A DNA stretch of 64,000 nt, taken from contig NZ_CP107008.1 of NCBI RefSeq assembly GCF_025725685.1, positions 4,092,001 through 4,156,000 on the forward strand. The letters are read 5' to 3'. Below the pieces are notes generated by a model. The model saw only the letters and a program-made list of their open reading frames with translations. It made no database searches and was not told where the DNA came from. The position numbers and the translations under genes were made by a program. The DNA comes from Halomonas sp. M4R1S46 (GTDB taxonomy: Bacteria > Pseudomonadota > Gammaproteobacteria > Pseudomonadales > Halomonadaceae). This document shows positions 7,543-14,997 of the stretch, piece after piece (position 1 is the first letter of the stretch; every line of letters starts with the position of its first letter).

Positions 7543-8250
7543 TCAGCTACCGCGTGCCAGCAGCATCGCCTTGATCCGGCCGATGGCGCGCATCGGATTG
7601 AGCCCCTTGGGACACACCCAGGTGCAGTTGGCGATCTGCCGGCAGCGGAACACGCTGAAGGGATCGTCGAGGTCGGCCAGGCGCTCGTCGGTGGCGGTGT
7701 CGCGACTATCGACCAGGAAGCGGTAGGCCTGGATCAGGCCGGCCGGGCCGATGTATCTGTCCGGGTTCCACCACCAGGAAGGACAGGCCGAGCTGCAGCA
7801 GGCACACAGGATGCATTCATAGAGGCCATCGAGTCTCTCGCGCTCCGCCGGGCTCTGCCGACGCTCGATGGTCGCGGGGGGCTCGTCGTTGATCAGCCAG
7901 GGGCGGATCTTCTCGAACTGGCGCAGGAACAGCGTCTGGTCGACGACCAGGTCGCGGATCACCGGCATGCCGGGCAGCGGCCGCAGGATCAGGGTATCCG
8001 AACGGTCCAGCACCTCGGCTACCGGGGTGATGCAGGCCAGCCCGTTCTTGCCGTTGATGCTCATGCCGTCGGAGCCGCACACCCCCTCCCGACAGGAGCG
8101 CCGATAGGCCAGGGTCGGGTCCCGCTGCTTGAGGTGCTCGAGGACGTCGAGCACCATGGCCTGGCGGAAGCCTTCGCCCACCTCGAGCGTCTCGAGCCGG
8201 GGCGACGCATCCTCCTCGGGATGATAGCGATAGAGCCGTACCTTGATCAT
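7543..8250 (-). CDS. sdhB: Succinate dehydrogenase iron-sulfur subunit, orphan paralogue
   Basis: 235 residues, close to full-length SdhB. All three cluster motifs are present: the [2Fe-2S] segment SCREGVCGSD with C53, C58, D61 and C73, the CILCACCSSACP segment, and CRQIANCTWVCPKGLNP. It is therefore built as the electron-transfer subunit of complex II (succinate to quinone). No sdhC, sdhD or sdhA accompanies it; the main sdh operon is presumably elsewhere. Upstream are only a truncated membrane-protein fragment and an NsrR-like operator. NO-inducible replacement of an NO-sensitive Fe-S subunit is an attractive but unproven role. Confidence 0.85.
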   Translation of the reverse strand: MIKVRLYRYHPEEDASPRLETLEVGEGFRQAMVLDVLEHLKQRDPTLAYRRSCREGVCGSDGMSINGKNGLACITPVAEVLDRSDTLILRPLPGMPVIRDLVVDQTLFLRQFEKIRPWLINDEPPATIERRQSPAERERLDGLYECILCACCSSACPSWWWNPDRYIGPAGLIQAYRFLVDSRDTATDERLADLDDPFSVFRCRQIANCTWVCPKGLNPMRAIGRIKAMLLARGS

Positions 8251-8276
8251 CGCCTATCCTCGCGTGACCGACTCGT

Positions 8277-8400
8277 TCAGTAGGCCAGATGCAGGCGCTG
8301 GCGCGCATTGATCCGCATGACGTAGCCGATCTTGATCAACGTCGGCCCGGCGATGATCAGCAGATGCGCCATCACCTGCAGCGACAGCGCCAGACGCGCG
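8277..8400 (-). pseudogene. 5'-deleted small membrane protein (PpyR-like) remnant
   Basis: The minus strand encodes ARLALSLQVMAHLLIIAGPT followed by LIKIGYVMRINARQRLHLAY and a stop. This looks like the last membrane helix and tail of a small PpyR-like protein; in Pseudomonas ppyR lies next to the flavohemoprotein gene. There is an in-frame stop just upstream and no proper start, and only 31 codons follow the first ATG. The NsrR operator abuts the truncation point, so a deletion seems to have removed the 5' half while leaving the promoter. Confidence 0.55.
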
Positions 8401-8401
8401 T

Positions 8402-8424
8402 AAGATGTGTTTTGTATGCAGCTT
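8402..8424. promoter_or_regulatory. NsrR-like operator before the sdhB paralogue
   Basis: AAGATGTGTTT, T, then GTATGCAGCTT fits the 23-bp NsrR motif at about 18 of 22 positions, including both outer AAGATG/CTT ends. It drives towards the ppyR-like remnant and sdhB. Confidence 0.65.
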
Positions 8425-8542
8425 AAAGCTTAGACATCATGCCCCGGGCGTCAAGCCACCGCGCCAGGATGTCGCCCCCTGACCAAGCAAGGCACGAAGA
8501 CGATTAATCTGGAGATCATCCCCGCCATCACAGGACGTCAGC

Positions 8543-8943
8543 ATGCCACCAGCCGATCGACAGCGCCTGGGCCCCGCCACCCTGGCCGAGGCACTACGGG
8601 ACCACCCGGCCATTGCCCGGGTGCTCTACCCCGGCCTGGCATCGCACCCCGACCACGCCCTGGCCCGTCGCCAGATGCACGGCTTTGGCGGCATGCTGAC
8701 CCTTGAGCTGGCGGGCGGCCGCGACGCCGCCGCGCGAGTCGCCGATCGCCTGGCGCTGTTCGCCCTGGCGCCCAGCCTGGGCGGCGTCGAGAGTCTGGTC
8801 ACCCAGCCCTGTACCACCTCCCATGTCGACCTGACACCCGAGGAGCGAGCCCGGCGCGGCATCACCGACGGCATGCTGCGCTTCTCGGTGGGCCTGGAGG
8901 AGGCCGACGACCTGCTGGCCGATCTGCGTCAGGCCCTGGATGC
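8543..8943 (+). pseudogene. C-terminal fragment of a cystathionine gamma-synthase/lyase (MetB/MetC family)
   Basis: From about residue 15 the frame matches the C-terminal third of PLP-dependent Cys/Met metabolism enzymes: VLYPGLASHPDHALARRQM, GFGGMLTLEL, LGGVESLVTQP and GITDGMLRFSVGLEE. The PLP-lysine half is missing. The open frame continues past 8943 to 9079, but there it reads the ric sequence out of frame, so the extra 44 residues are meaningless. It is a deletion relic joined to ric. Confidence 0.8.
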
Positions 8944-9507
8944 GACGGCCGCCTCGGCCTGCGCGAGGCGGCCGAGCGCGCGGGGCTGGCCCCCGAGGCC
9001 CTGGTCGCCAAGCTCGAGGCGCTGCCGGGTGGAGAGAGCGACGAGCGTGACTGGCAGTCGGCCAGCGACGAGGCGCTGATCGACCATATCCTGACCCGCT
9101 ACCACGATCTCCACCGCCAGCAGCTGCCGGAGCTGGTGCGCATGGCGCGCCGGGTGGAGCAGGTCCACGGCGAGCGTGACACCTGCCCCAACGGCCTGGC
9201 CGACCTTCTCACCGCGATCCACCAGGAGATGGAGAGCCACATGCAGAAGGAGGAACAGATCCTCTTCCCGATGCTGCGCCGGGGCCTGGGGGCCCAGGCC
9301 CGGGGCCCCATCACGGTGAGGCGTCACGAGCATGACGACCACGGCGAGCATCTCGAGCGGCTGGCGGCGCTGACCGACGACATCACCCCGCCGAAGGGCG
9401 CCTGCACCACCTGGCGCGCCCTCTACACCGGGCTGCGCGAGTTCCGCGACGATCTGATGCAGCACATCCATCTGGAGAACAACCTGCTGTTCGAACGTGC
9501 CGGGTGA
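8944..9507 (+). pseudogene. ric: 5'-truncated ric/ytfE (Fe-S repair di-iron protein)
   Basis: In the frame of position 9136 the DNA encodes DGRLGLREAAERAGLAPEAL (end of the ScdA N-terminal domain) and then a complete hemerythrin-like domain. The iron-ligand-type residues are visible in YHDLHRQQLPEL, HQEMESHMQKEEQILFP, RRHEHDDHGEHL and QHIHLENNLLFERA. The initiator and the conserved cysteine pair normally before DGRL are gone, replaced by the metB-like fragment in another frame. A GTG at 9136 or ATG at 9142 would start inside the hemerythrin domain, so a functional product is doubtful. Confidence 0.75.
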
Positions 9508-9566
9508 CATGCCCGCCCACCAGGAACGCGCCGCCCGTGAATCGGCGGCGCATCAAGGAGGCCATC

Positions 9567-10190
9567 ATGAAAGCCATCCTGTTCGAGCGCCTGCACGGCG
9601 ACCACCGCCGCTATGCGGCCCTGCTGTGCATCCTCGATCGGCAGCTGCATATCGCCGCCGGCGAGGAGCTTCCCGACTACCACCTGCTGGCGGGCCTCTT
9701 CCGCTACCTGACGCATCAGCCCGAGACCTGGCACCGCCGGGTGGAGGGGCGGCTGTTCGAACGTCTCGCCGAACGCGCCCCCGAACACCGCGAGCTGCTC
9801 GCGGTGCTCACCGAGGAACACCGCCGCATCGCGCGCTACGGCCGTGAGCTGGAGGACAGGATGTGGCGCGCCACCCCGGAGGAGGCGCTGGACCTCAACG
9901 TCCTCAACCTGGCCCGCGCCTTCAGCGAACTCTACCACCACCACCTCCACGCCGAGGACCATCGGGTCCTGCCGCGGCTCGAGGCCCACTTCCCGGCCCG
10001 CGAGCTCGACGCCATGGACTTCGGCGTCTCGCTGGAGAGCCCGCCCGAGAGCGCTCCCGACTTCCAGAGACTCTACCGACGGATCGCCACCGATCGCACC
10101 GGGCTCAGGCTCGGCCATGACGAGCAGGCCGACTACTGCCCGCTGTGCGCTGCCGGCCGGGCGTCACATGCCGATGCCCAGCATCCCTGA
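9567..10190 (+). CDS. Hemerythrin HHE-domain protein
   Basis: 207 residues with one hemerythrin-type helical bundle. Candidate di-iron ligands are in ERLHGDHRRY, LTHQPETWHRRVEGRLFE, LTEEHRRIARYG and ELYHHHLHAEDHRVLPRLE. The C-terminus has a CPLC pair that could bind metal or be redox active. AAGGAGG precedes the ATG at 9567. Proteins of this class bind O2 or NO or sense iron and oxygen; the exact role is unknown. It follows the ric relic and may be its former operon partner. Confidence 0.8.
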   Translation: MKAILFERLHGDHRRYAALLCILDRQLHIAAGEELPDYHLLAGLFRYLTHQPETWHRRVEGRLFERLAERAPEHRELLAVLTEEHRRIARYGRELEDRMWRATPEEALDLNVLNLARAFSELYHHHLHAEDHRVLPRLEAHFPARELDAMDFGVSLESPPESAPDFQRLYRRIATDRTGLRLGHDEQADYCPLCAAGRASHADAQHP

Positions 10191-10288
10191 ACGCTGAGGA
10201 GACCCCATCTGTCGACGTCGTCGCGCTGATCCGCCCCGCTCGGCGACGCTTCCCGCGGGGCGCACGGGGCGCGTGGCCTGGCCACGGC

Positions 10289-10681
10289 CTACTGGAAGCT
10301 CACCACCTCGCCCCGGCGGTCGAAGGCCAGGAAGCGGTCGATATTGCCCATCTTCAGCGACTCCACCATGCGCTGCAGGTGGGGCTCGACCTCCGCCTGG
10401 TGGCTCGGGTCATCCAGGGCCGCGACGAAGGCGATATCCCAGTCGATGCCCGTCTCCGCGGCTTCCGCCACCAGCGCCGCCATGTCACCGAGTTCGCCGG
10501 GCGTCTTGTCGACGCACAGCACCGGCGTCAGCACCCCGCCCTCGCCCCGCTCGAAGCGCGCCCGTTGCGCCTCGCTCGGCTGGTCCGGCAGTTCGGCGCG
10601 GGTCAGCACGAGCAGCAGGCGCTGCGGCTCGGGCTGGCGGCGGGCCTCCTCGAGCAGGTCGGTGAAGTGCGAGATGGCCAT
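10289..10681 (-). CDS. Conserved protein of unknown function
   Basis: A 130-residue soluble protein starting MAISHFTDLLEEARRQPEPQ, with no cofactor motif I recognise. Relatives in Pseudomonas-like genomes carry inconsistent names, some calling them ribonucleotide-reductase related; I do not rely on that. The start is clear (AAGGAGG). It is divergent from the ubiUV-nrdG-like operon, so it may share the intergenic regulatory region. A tail fragment of a second copy exists at 6216-6275, showing a past duplication. Confidence 0.75.
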   Translation of the reverse strand: MAISHFTDLLEEARRQPEPQRLLLVLTRAELPDQPSEAQRARFERGEGGVLTPVLCVDKTPGELGDMAALVAEAAETGIDWDIAFVAALDDPSHQAEVEPHLQRMVESLKMGNIDRFLAFDRRGEVVSFQ

Positions 10682-10797
10682 GGGGCCTCCTTGAGTGCGA
10701 ACGGAAGAGGATGCCGGCAGGGTAGCCGGCCGGGGCCGCTTGCGGAAAGCCTGCACTCGAGCACGCCCGCCGAGGAGCCGAGCAACCCGGGCCCGCC

Positions 10798-10811
10798 ATG
10801 ACCCGGGTCAA
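10798..10811 (+). promoter_or_regulatory. FNR/Anr-type box of ubiU
   Basis: ATGAC-CCGG-GTCAA, reverse TTGAC-CCGG-GTCAT, centred about 64 bp before the ubiU start codon. It fits anaerobic activation of the ubiquinone genes. Confidence 0.7.
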
Positions 10812-10868
10812 AGGCCGGGCGTCGATGGGCGACTAGCATGGTCGGGTATTCACCACCCGGAGACCGCC

Positions 10869-11864
10869 ATGGAGCTCGTCTGCCCTGCCGGCAACCTGCC
10901 CGCCCTCAAGCGTGCCGTGGACGAGGGGGCCGACGCCGTCTACTTCGGCTTCCAGAATGCCACCAACGCGCGGCAGTTCGCCGGCCTCAACTTCTCCGAC
11001 CGGCGCGCCCGGGAGGGCATCGCCTATGCCCGGGCCCGCGGCAAGCGGGTGTTCTGCGCCATCAACACCTATCCGCAGCCCGACGGCTGGGCCCAGTGGG
11101 CCCGCGCCGTGGACCAGGCCGCCGAGCTGGGCGTCGATGCGCTGATCCTGGCCGACATGGGCCTGCTGGAGTACGCCGCGACCCGCCACCCGGACCTGCC
11201 CCGGCATCTCTCGGTGCAGGGCTCGGCCACCAGTCACGCGGCGCTGCGCTTCTACCACGATCACTTCGGCATCAAGCGCGCCGTGCTGCCGCGGGTGCTG
11301 TCGATCACCCAGGTCCGCGACCTGGCCAAGCAGAGCCCGGTGGAGCTGGAGGTCTTCGCCTTCGGCAGCCTGTGCATCATGGCCGAGGGACGCTGCTACC
11401 TGTCCTCCTACCTCACCGGCGAGTCCCCCAACACCCGCGGCGTCTGCTCCCCGGCCGGGCACGTGCGCTGGGAGGAGACCCCGACGGGCCTGGAGTCGCG
11501 CCTCGGCGGCGTACTGATCGACCGCTACGCCGAGGGCGAGCGCGCCGGCTACCCCACCCTGTGCAAGGGGCGCTTCGCGGTGGACGGCGAGACCTACCAC
11601 GCCATCGAGGAACCCACCAGCCTCAATACCCTGGAACTGCTGCCGGAGCTCGCCGAGCTCGGCATCAGCGCGGTGAAGATCGAGGGCCGCCAGCGCAGCC
11701 CGGCCTATGTCTCGAAGGTGGCCGGCATCTGGCGTCAGGCCCTGGATCGCCTCGACCGGGACCCGGCGCGCTTCCATGCCGATCCTGCCTGGCTGGCCGG
11801 CCTCGGCACCCTGTCCGAGGGGACCACCACCACCCTGGGCGCCTACGAGCGGCGCTGGAAATAG
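10869..11864 (+). CDS. ubiU: Oxygen-independent ubiquinone hydroxylation protein UbiU (peptidase U32 family)
   Basis: With UbiV it inserts hydroxyl groups into the ubiquinone ring without O2, using prephenate-derived chemistry. The 331-residue protein keeps the four [4Fe-4S] cysteines of E. coli UbiU at identical numbers: C169, C176, C193 and C232 (SLCIMAEGRC, GVCSPAGH, TLCKGRF). It heads the ubiU-ubiV-nrdG-like operon behind an Anr-type box. The third partner, UbiT, is at 18265-18738. Confidence 0.95.
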   Translation: MELVCPAGNLPALKRAVDEGADAVYFGFQNATNARQFAGLNFSDRRAREGIAYARARGKRVFCAINTYPQPDGWAQWARAVDQAAELGVDALILADMGLLEYAATRHPDLPRHLSVQGSATSHAALRFYHDHFGIKRAVLPRVLSITQVRDLAKQSPVELEVFAFGSLCIMAEGRCYLSSYLTGESPNTRGVCSPAGHVRWEETPTGLESRLGGVLIDRYAEGERAGYPTLCKGRFAVDGETYHAIEEPTSLNTLELLPELAELGISAVKIEGRQRSPAYVSKVAGIWRQALDRLDRDPARFHADPAWLAGLGTLSEGTTTTLGAYERRWK

Positions 11865-11872
11865 GAGCCCAT

Positions 11873-12790
11873 ATGCACGACACGCCACTGGAACTGACCC
11901 TGGGCCCGGTGCTCTTCTACTGGACCCGCGAGCGCTACGAGGCCTTCTATCGCGAGGCCGCCGACTGGCCGGTCGAGACCGTCACCCTGGGCGAGAGCGT
12001 CTGCTCGCGGCGGCGCGACATGAAGCTCGACGACTGGCTGGGGATCGGTCGCGAGCTGGCCCAGGCCGGCAAGCGGGTGGTGCTGGCCTCCCAGACCCTG
12101 ATCGAGTCCGAGGCCGACCTGCGCGACCTGCGCCGGCTGTGCGACAACGGCGAATTCGTGGTGGAGGCCAACGACCAGAGCGCCCTGCAGGGCCTGATCA
12201 CCCGAGGATTGCCCTTCGTCGCCGGCGCCGCCCTCAACCTCTACAACCGCCAGGCCATCGGGGTGCTCGACCGCGCGGGCCTGCTGGCCTGGCAGGCCCC
12301 GGTGGAGATGTCCCGGGAGGCGCTCTCGGCGCTGCTCGAGGACTGCCGGGCCCATGGCCTCGACACCCCCTGCGAGGTCTTCGCGCATGGGCACCTGCCG
12401 CTGGCGTGGTCGTCGCGCTGCTTCACCGCCCGGCGCCATCGCCGGCCCAAGGACCGCTGCGGCTTCGTCTGTCAGGCGCATCCGGAGGGCCTGGCGCTGC
12501 GCTCCCAGGAGGACCAGGCAGTGTTCACGCTCAACGGCATCCAGACCCTGTCCGGCGCCTGCCAGGACCTGCGCCACGAGCTGCCCGCCATGCGCCGGAA
12601 GGGCGTGGCGGCGGCCCGCCTCAGCCCCCGGGCCGAGGGCATGGCGGACATCGTGGCCACCTTCGACGCCGCCCGCCGGGGGGAGCCGCCCACGCCCGAC
12701 CCGCTGCGCCTGGTCGACGCCAGCCTCTGCGACGGCTACTGGCACGGTCGGGCCGGCATGACCCGACACCGCGAGGAGGCATCGCCATGA
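11873..12790 (+). CDS. ubiV: Oxygen-independent ubiquinone hydroxylation protein UbiV
   Basis: 305-residue U32-family partner of UbiU. The four expected cluster cysteines are C44 (SVCSRRRDM), C183 (SSRCFTARR), C196 and C200 (DRCGFVC). It starts 8 bp after the ubiU stop codon, with AGGAG upstream, and its stop overlaps the next gene by 4 bp, so the three genes are translationally linked. Confidence 0.95.
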   Translation: MHDTPLELTLGPVLFYWTRERYEAFYREAADWPVETVTLGESVCSRRRDMKLDDWLGIGRELAQAGKRVVLASQTLIESEADLRDLRRLCDNGEFVVEANDQSALQGLITRGLPFVAGAALNLYNRQAIGVLDRAGLLAWQAPVEMSREALSALLEDCRAHGLDTPCEVFAHGHLPLAWSSRCFTARRHRRPKDRCGFVCQAHPEGLALRSQEDQAVFTLNGIQTLSGACQDLRHELPAMRRKGVAAARLSPRAEGMADIVATFDAARRGEPPTPDPLRLVDASLCDGYWHGRAGMTRHREEASP

Positions 12791-13533
12791 TGATCCCTGC
12801 CCTGTCCCTGGACGCCGAGCCCGCCCGGCCCCTGCACCTGCCGCTGGCCGGGCTCACCACCCTGGATGCCGAGGCCTTCCCGGGCCGGCGCGCCACCGTG
12901 GTCTACCTGCAGGGCTGTCCGCTGCAATGCGGCTATTGCGAGAACGGCGACATGATGGCCCCACGCCGGGGGGAAACCGGCGAGTGGGACGCCGTCGAGG
13001 CGTACCTGGCCAGCCGCCTGGACCGTCTCGAGGCCGTGGTCTTCAGCGGCGGGGAGCCGACCCTGCACGCCGACCTGCCGGCGGTCGTGACCCGAGTCCG
13101 GGAACTGGGGTTGGCGGTGGGCCTGCATACGGCGGGCCCCTACCCCGATCGCCTGGCCCGGCTGCTGCCCTGGCTGGACTGGGTGGCCCTGGACGTCAAG
13201 GGCCGCGGCGCGGCCTTCGACCGCATCGGCGGCCGCGACGGGGTCTGGCGCCGCCATGCCCGCAGCCTCGAGGCCCTGCTCGCCGGCGACGTCGCCTTCG
13301 AGTGCCGCACCACGCTGCACTGGCGCGACTTCGACCTGGCCGACGTGGAACGCCTGGCGATGACTCTGGCCGACTGCGGCGTGCGTCGCTACGCGCTGCA
13401 GCTGGCCCGCACCGAGCGCTGCCAGGATCCCGACTACCGCCGGCCGGTCGCCGGTGCCCCCTCGTGGGCCGCCCTCGAGACCCTGGTCCGCCGCCTGCGG
13501 CCCCACTTCGCCCGGCTCACGCTGCGTCACTGA
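12787..13533 (+). CDS. nrdG: Radical SAM protein, anaerobic RNR activase (NrdG)-like
   Basis: 248 residues with the radical-SAM cysteine triad C44-PLQ-C48-GY-C51 inside LQGCPLQCGYCENG, a glycine-rich SAM segment VFSGGEPTLH, and a NrdG-like layout. NrdG activates the class III reductase NrdD by making a glycyl radical. No nrdD is present in the window, and the adjacent reductase is the B12-dependent NrdJ, which needs no activase. It may act on a distant NrdD or have another target. Its ATG overlaps the ubiV stop codon (ATGA). Confidence 0.75.
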   Translation: MMIPALSLDAEPARPLHLPLAGLTTLDAEAFPGRRATVVYLQGCPLQCGYCENGDMMAPRRGETGEWDAVEAYLASRLDRLEAVVFSGGEPTLHADLPAVVTRVRELGLAVGLHTAGPYPDRLARLLPWLDWVALDVKGRGAAFDRIGGRDGVWRRHARSLEALLAGDVAFECRTTLHWRDFDLADVERLAMTLADCGVRRYALQLARTERCQDPDYRRPVAGAPSWAALETLVRRLRPHFARLTLRH

Positions 13534-13686
13534 AGGGCCCAGGGCCGTCCTGGCCCGAATCAAGCCCGGCGTCACGGAACTCCCGGCCCCCGCTCGCTGC
13601 CCACCGGGGACCGAGCCGTCACCCGACGCCTCGGGTACCCAGCAGACGGTTCCGCCACACACAGTCGACGCAGCAAGGAGCGATGC

Positions 13687-13965
13687 ATGGAAATCGTCAT
13701 CGAGAACATCAGCATGGCCGACGAGGAGTTTCACCAGCTCATCAGCGGCGAGACCGGCGATGCGCTTCGCCAGACGGCCAAGAACTACCTGGGCAGCCAG
13801 GGCCACACCGAGAACGAGCTGGTCCGGCTCAAGGCGGCCGGTGGAGCGGAGTATGAAGACCTGCGCCGGAGGATGACCGATCACGCGATCGAGGTGGTCA
13901 GCCTGCCGCCGACCGACTGGCATATCCGTCTCGATATCACCTTCGACGGCGGCAAGAAGGCCTAG
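13687..13965 (+). CDS. Small conserved hypothetical protein
   Basis: 92 residues, mixed charge, no signal peptide, membrane segment or recognised motif; about 150 bp after the nrdG-like gene in the same direction, ending at a convergent terminator. AAGGAG precedes the ATG. The company of ubiquinone and RNR genes suggests an anaerobic role, but nothing in the sequence shows one. Confidence 0.65.
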   Translation: MEIVIENISMADEEFHQLISGETGDALRQTAKNYLGSQGHTENELVRLKAAGGAEYEDLRRRMTDHAIEVVSLPPTDWHIRLDITFDGGKKA

Positions 13966-13976
13966 GCCTGGCGCGT

Positions 13977-14000
13977 CCGGGGCCGCGGAGGCGGCCCCGG
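13977..14000. terminator. Convergent terminator
   Basis: CCGGGGCCGC-GGAG-GCGGCCCCGG, a perfect 10-bp stem between the hypothetical gene and nrdJb. Confidence 0.7.
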
Positions 14001-14025
14001 GGATGGCCGGTTCACCGGAATCCGG

Positions 14026-14766
14026 CTAGCCGCACTTGGACCAACCACAGCCCGCATAGCAGGTCGGGCAGCCATCCATCATGATCAGCTCGCCGTTGCA
14101 CTCGGGGCAGTGGCCCACCACGGCAGGGCCGCCCTGCTGCTCGCGGGCCTCGCGCTCGGCCCGATCCAGTTCCTCGGCACTGGGCGGCTGCCAGCCGTGG
14201 CCGCTGGCCAGGCGCTGGGCATAGCGGCTGACCAGCTCCTCCACCGGCACCTGGTTGCCGTCCAGGTCGAGGAAGCCGCGGCGATAGAGGATCTGCTGGA
14301 TCGACCAGGCGATGGCCGCGACCTCGGAGTCGTGGAACATCGGCTTGCCCCAGCGGTTCATGCCGCAGCGCACCAGGCCCTTGTCCCAGGCCACCTTGCG
14401 CAGGTCGGCCACCGCCTGGGTGACGTAGCCGCCGCGGGCCGCCAGCGACAGGCTGCGCATGGTGGCGGTGATCCACTGGTGCTCGCTGGACAGCTGGCCG
14501 GAGGGAAAGAAGAACTCCACCGGCCGCTCGATGACCACCCGCTTGCCGTTCAGCACGCCCTCCACGGGCATGAAGGAGACCAGCAGGTAGACCTTCTTGC
14601 GGCCCTCGGCGCCGACATAGGAGATCTTCTCCGAGACGGCCTCCAGGGTCCCCTCGGGCCGCGAGGGGATGCGCACCGTCAGGGGGTTCTCGTCGGCCAG
14701 CGGCGGCTCTTCCACCGCCTTCTTGACGCTGTACGACACGATCTTCGAGGTGATCTCGACGGTCAT
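14026..14766 (-). CDS. nrdJb: Class II ribonucleotide reductase, C-terminal subunit NrdJb
   Basis: 246 residues corresponding to the detached C-terminal part of NrdJ, as in Pseudomonas aeruginosa where nrdJa and nrdJb are separate. A TSCPD-like central domain (GMNRWGKPMFHDSEVAAIAW) is followed by a zinc-ribbon tail CPECNGELIMMDGCPTCYAG ending CGWSKCG, likely the redox cysteines that re-reduce the active site. GGAGGAG precedes the ATG. It follows nrdJa with a 231-bp gap that contains a structured repeat. Confidence 0.88.
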   Translation of the reverse strand: MTVEITSKIVSYSVKKAVEEPPLADENPLTVRIPSRPEGTLEAVSEKISYVGAEGRKKVYLLVSFMPVEGVLNGKRVVIERPVEFFFPSGQLSSEHQWITATMRSLSLAARGGYVTQAVADLRKVAWDKGLVRCGMNRWGKPMFHDSEVAAIAWSIQQILYRRGFLDLDGNQVPVEELVSRYAQRLASGHGWQPPSAEELDRAEREAREQQGGPAVVGHCPECNGELIMMDGCPTCYAGCGWSKCG

Positions 14767-14867
14767 CGGCGGGCTCCTCCGACAAGTTGCTGGTGAGCGT
14801 TCAGAAGCAAGCGAAATGGTTTACCCCTCAGGGCGATCGCAGGTAGCTTCCATCGCTCGGGGCTGAT

Positions 14868-14966
14868 CCGGCGACAAGCCTGCGAGGAGGCGCTGTGAAT
14901 CCTTCCTTGGACGCTACCGATTCCCTCCCTGGAATCGGACCTCCTCTTCGGCTTGTCCCCGGCGCC
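14868..14966. repeat. Nested-hairpin intergenic repeat, copy 2
   Basis: Outer arms GACAAGCCTGCGAGGAGG and CCTCCTCTTCGGCTTGTC enclose the core GGCGCTGTGAATCCTTCC and an inner hairpin CCGATTCC-CTCCCT-GGAATCGG. The core matches copy 1 (1504-1603), but both stems differ with pairing kept. It lies between nrdJa and nrdJb. Confidence 0.8.
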
Positions 14967-14997
14967 CCTCACTGCAGGCAACCGCGAAAGTCGTGGC

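Noticed and set aside
8944..9079. In-frame extension of the metB-like fragment as a genuine novel C-terminal domain
   Set aside because: Those codons are the ric coding sequence read in the wrong frame; the correct frame gives recognisable Ric residues.
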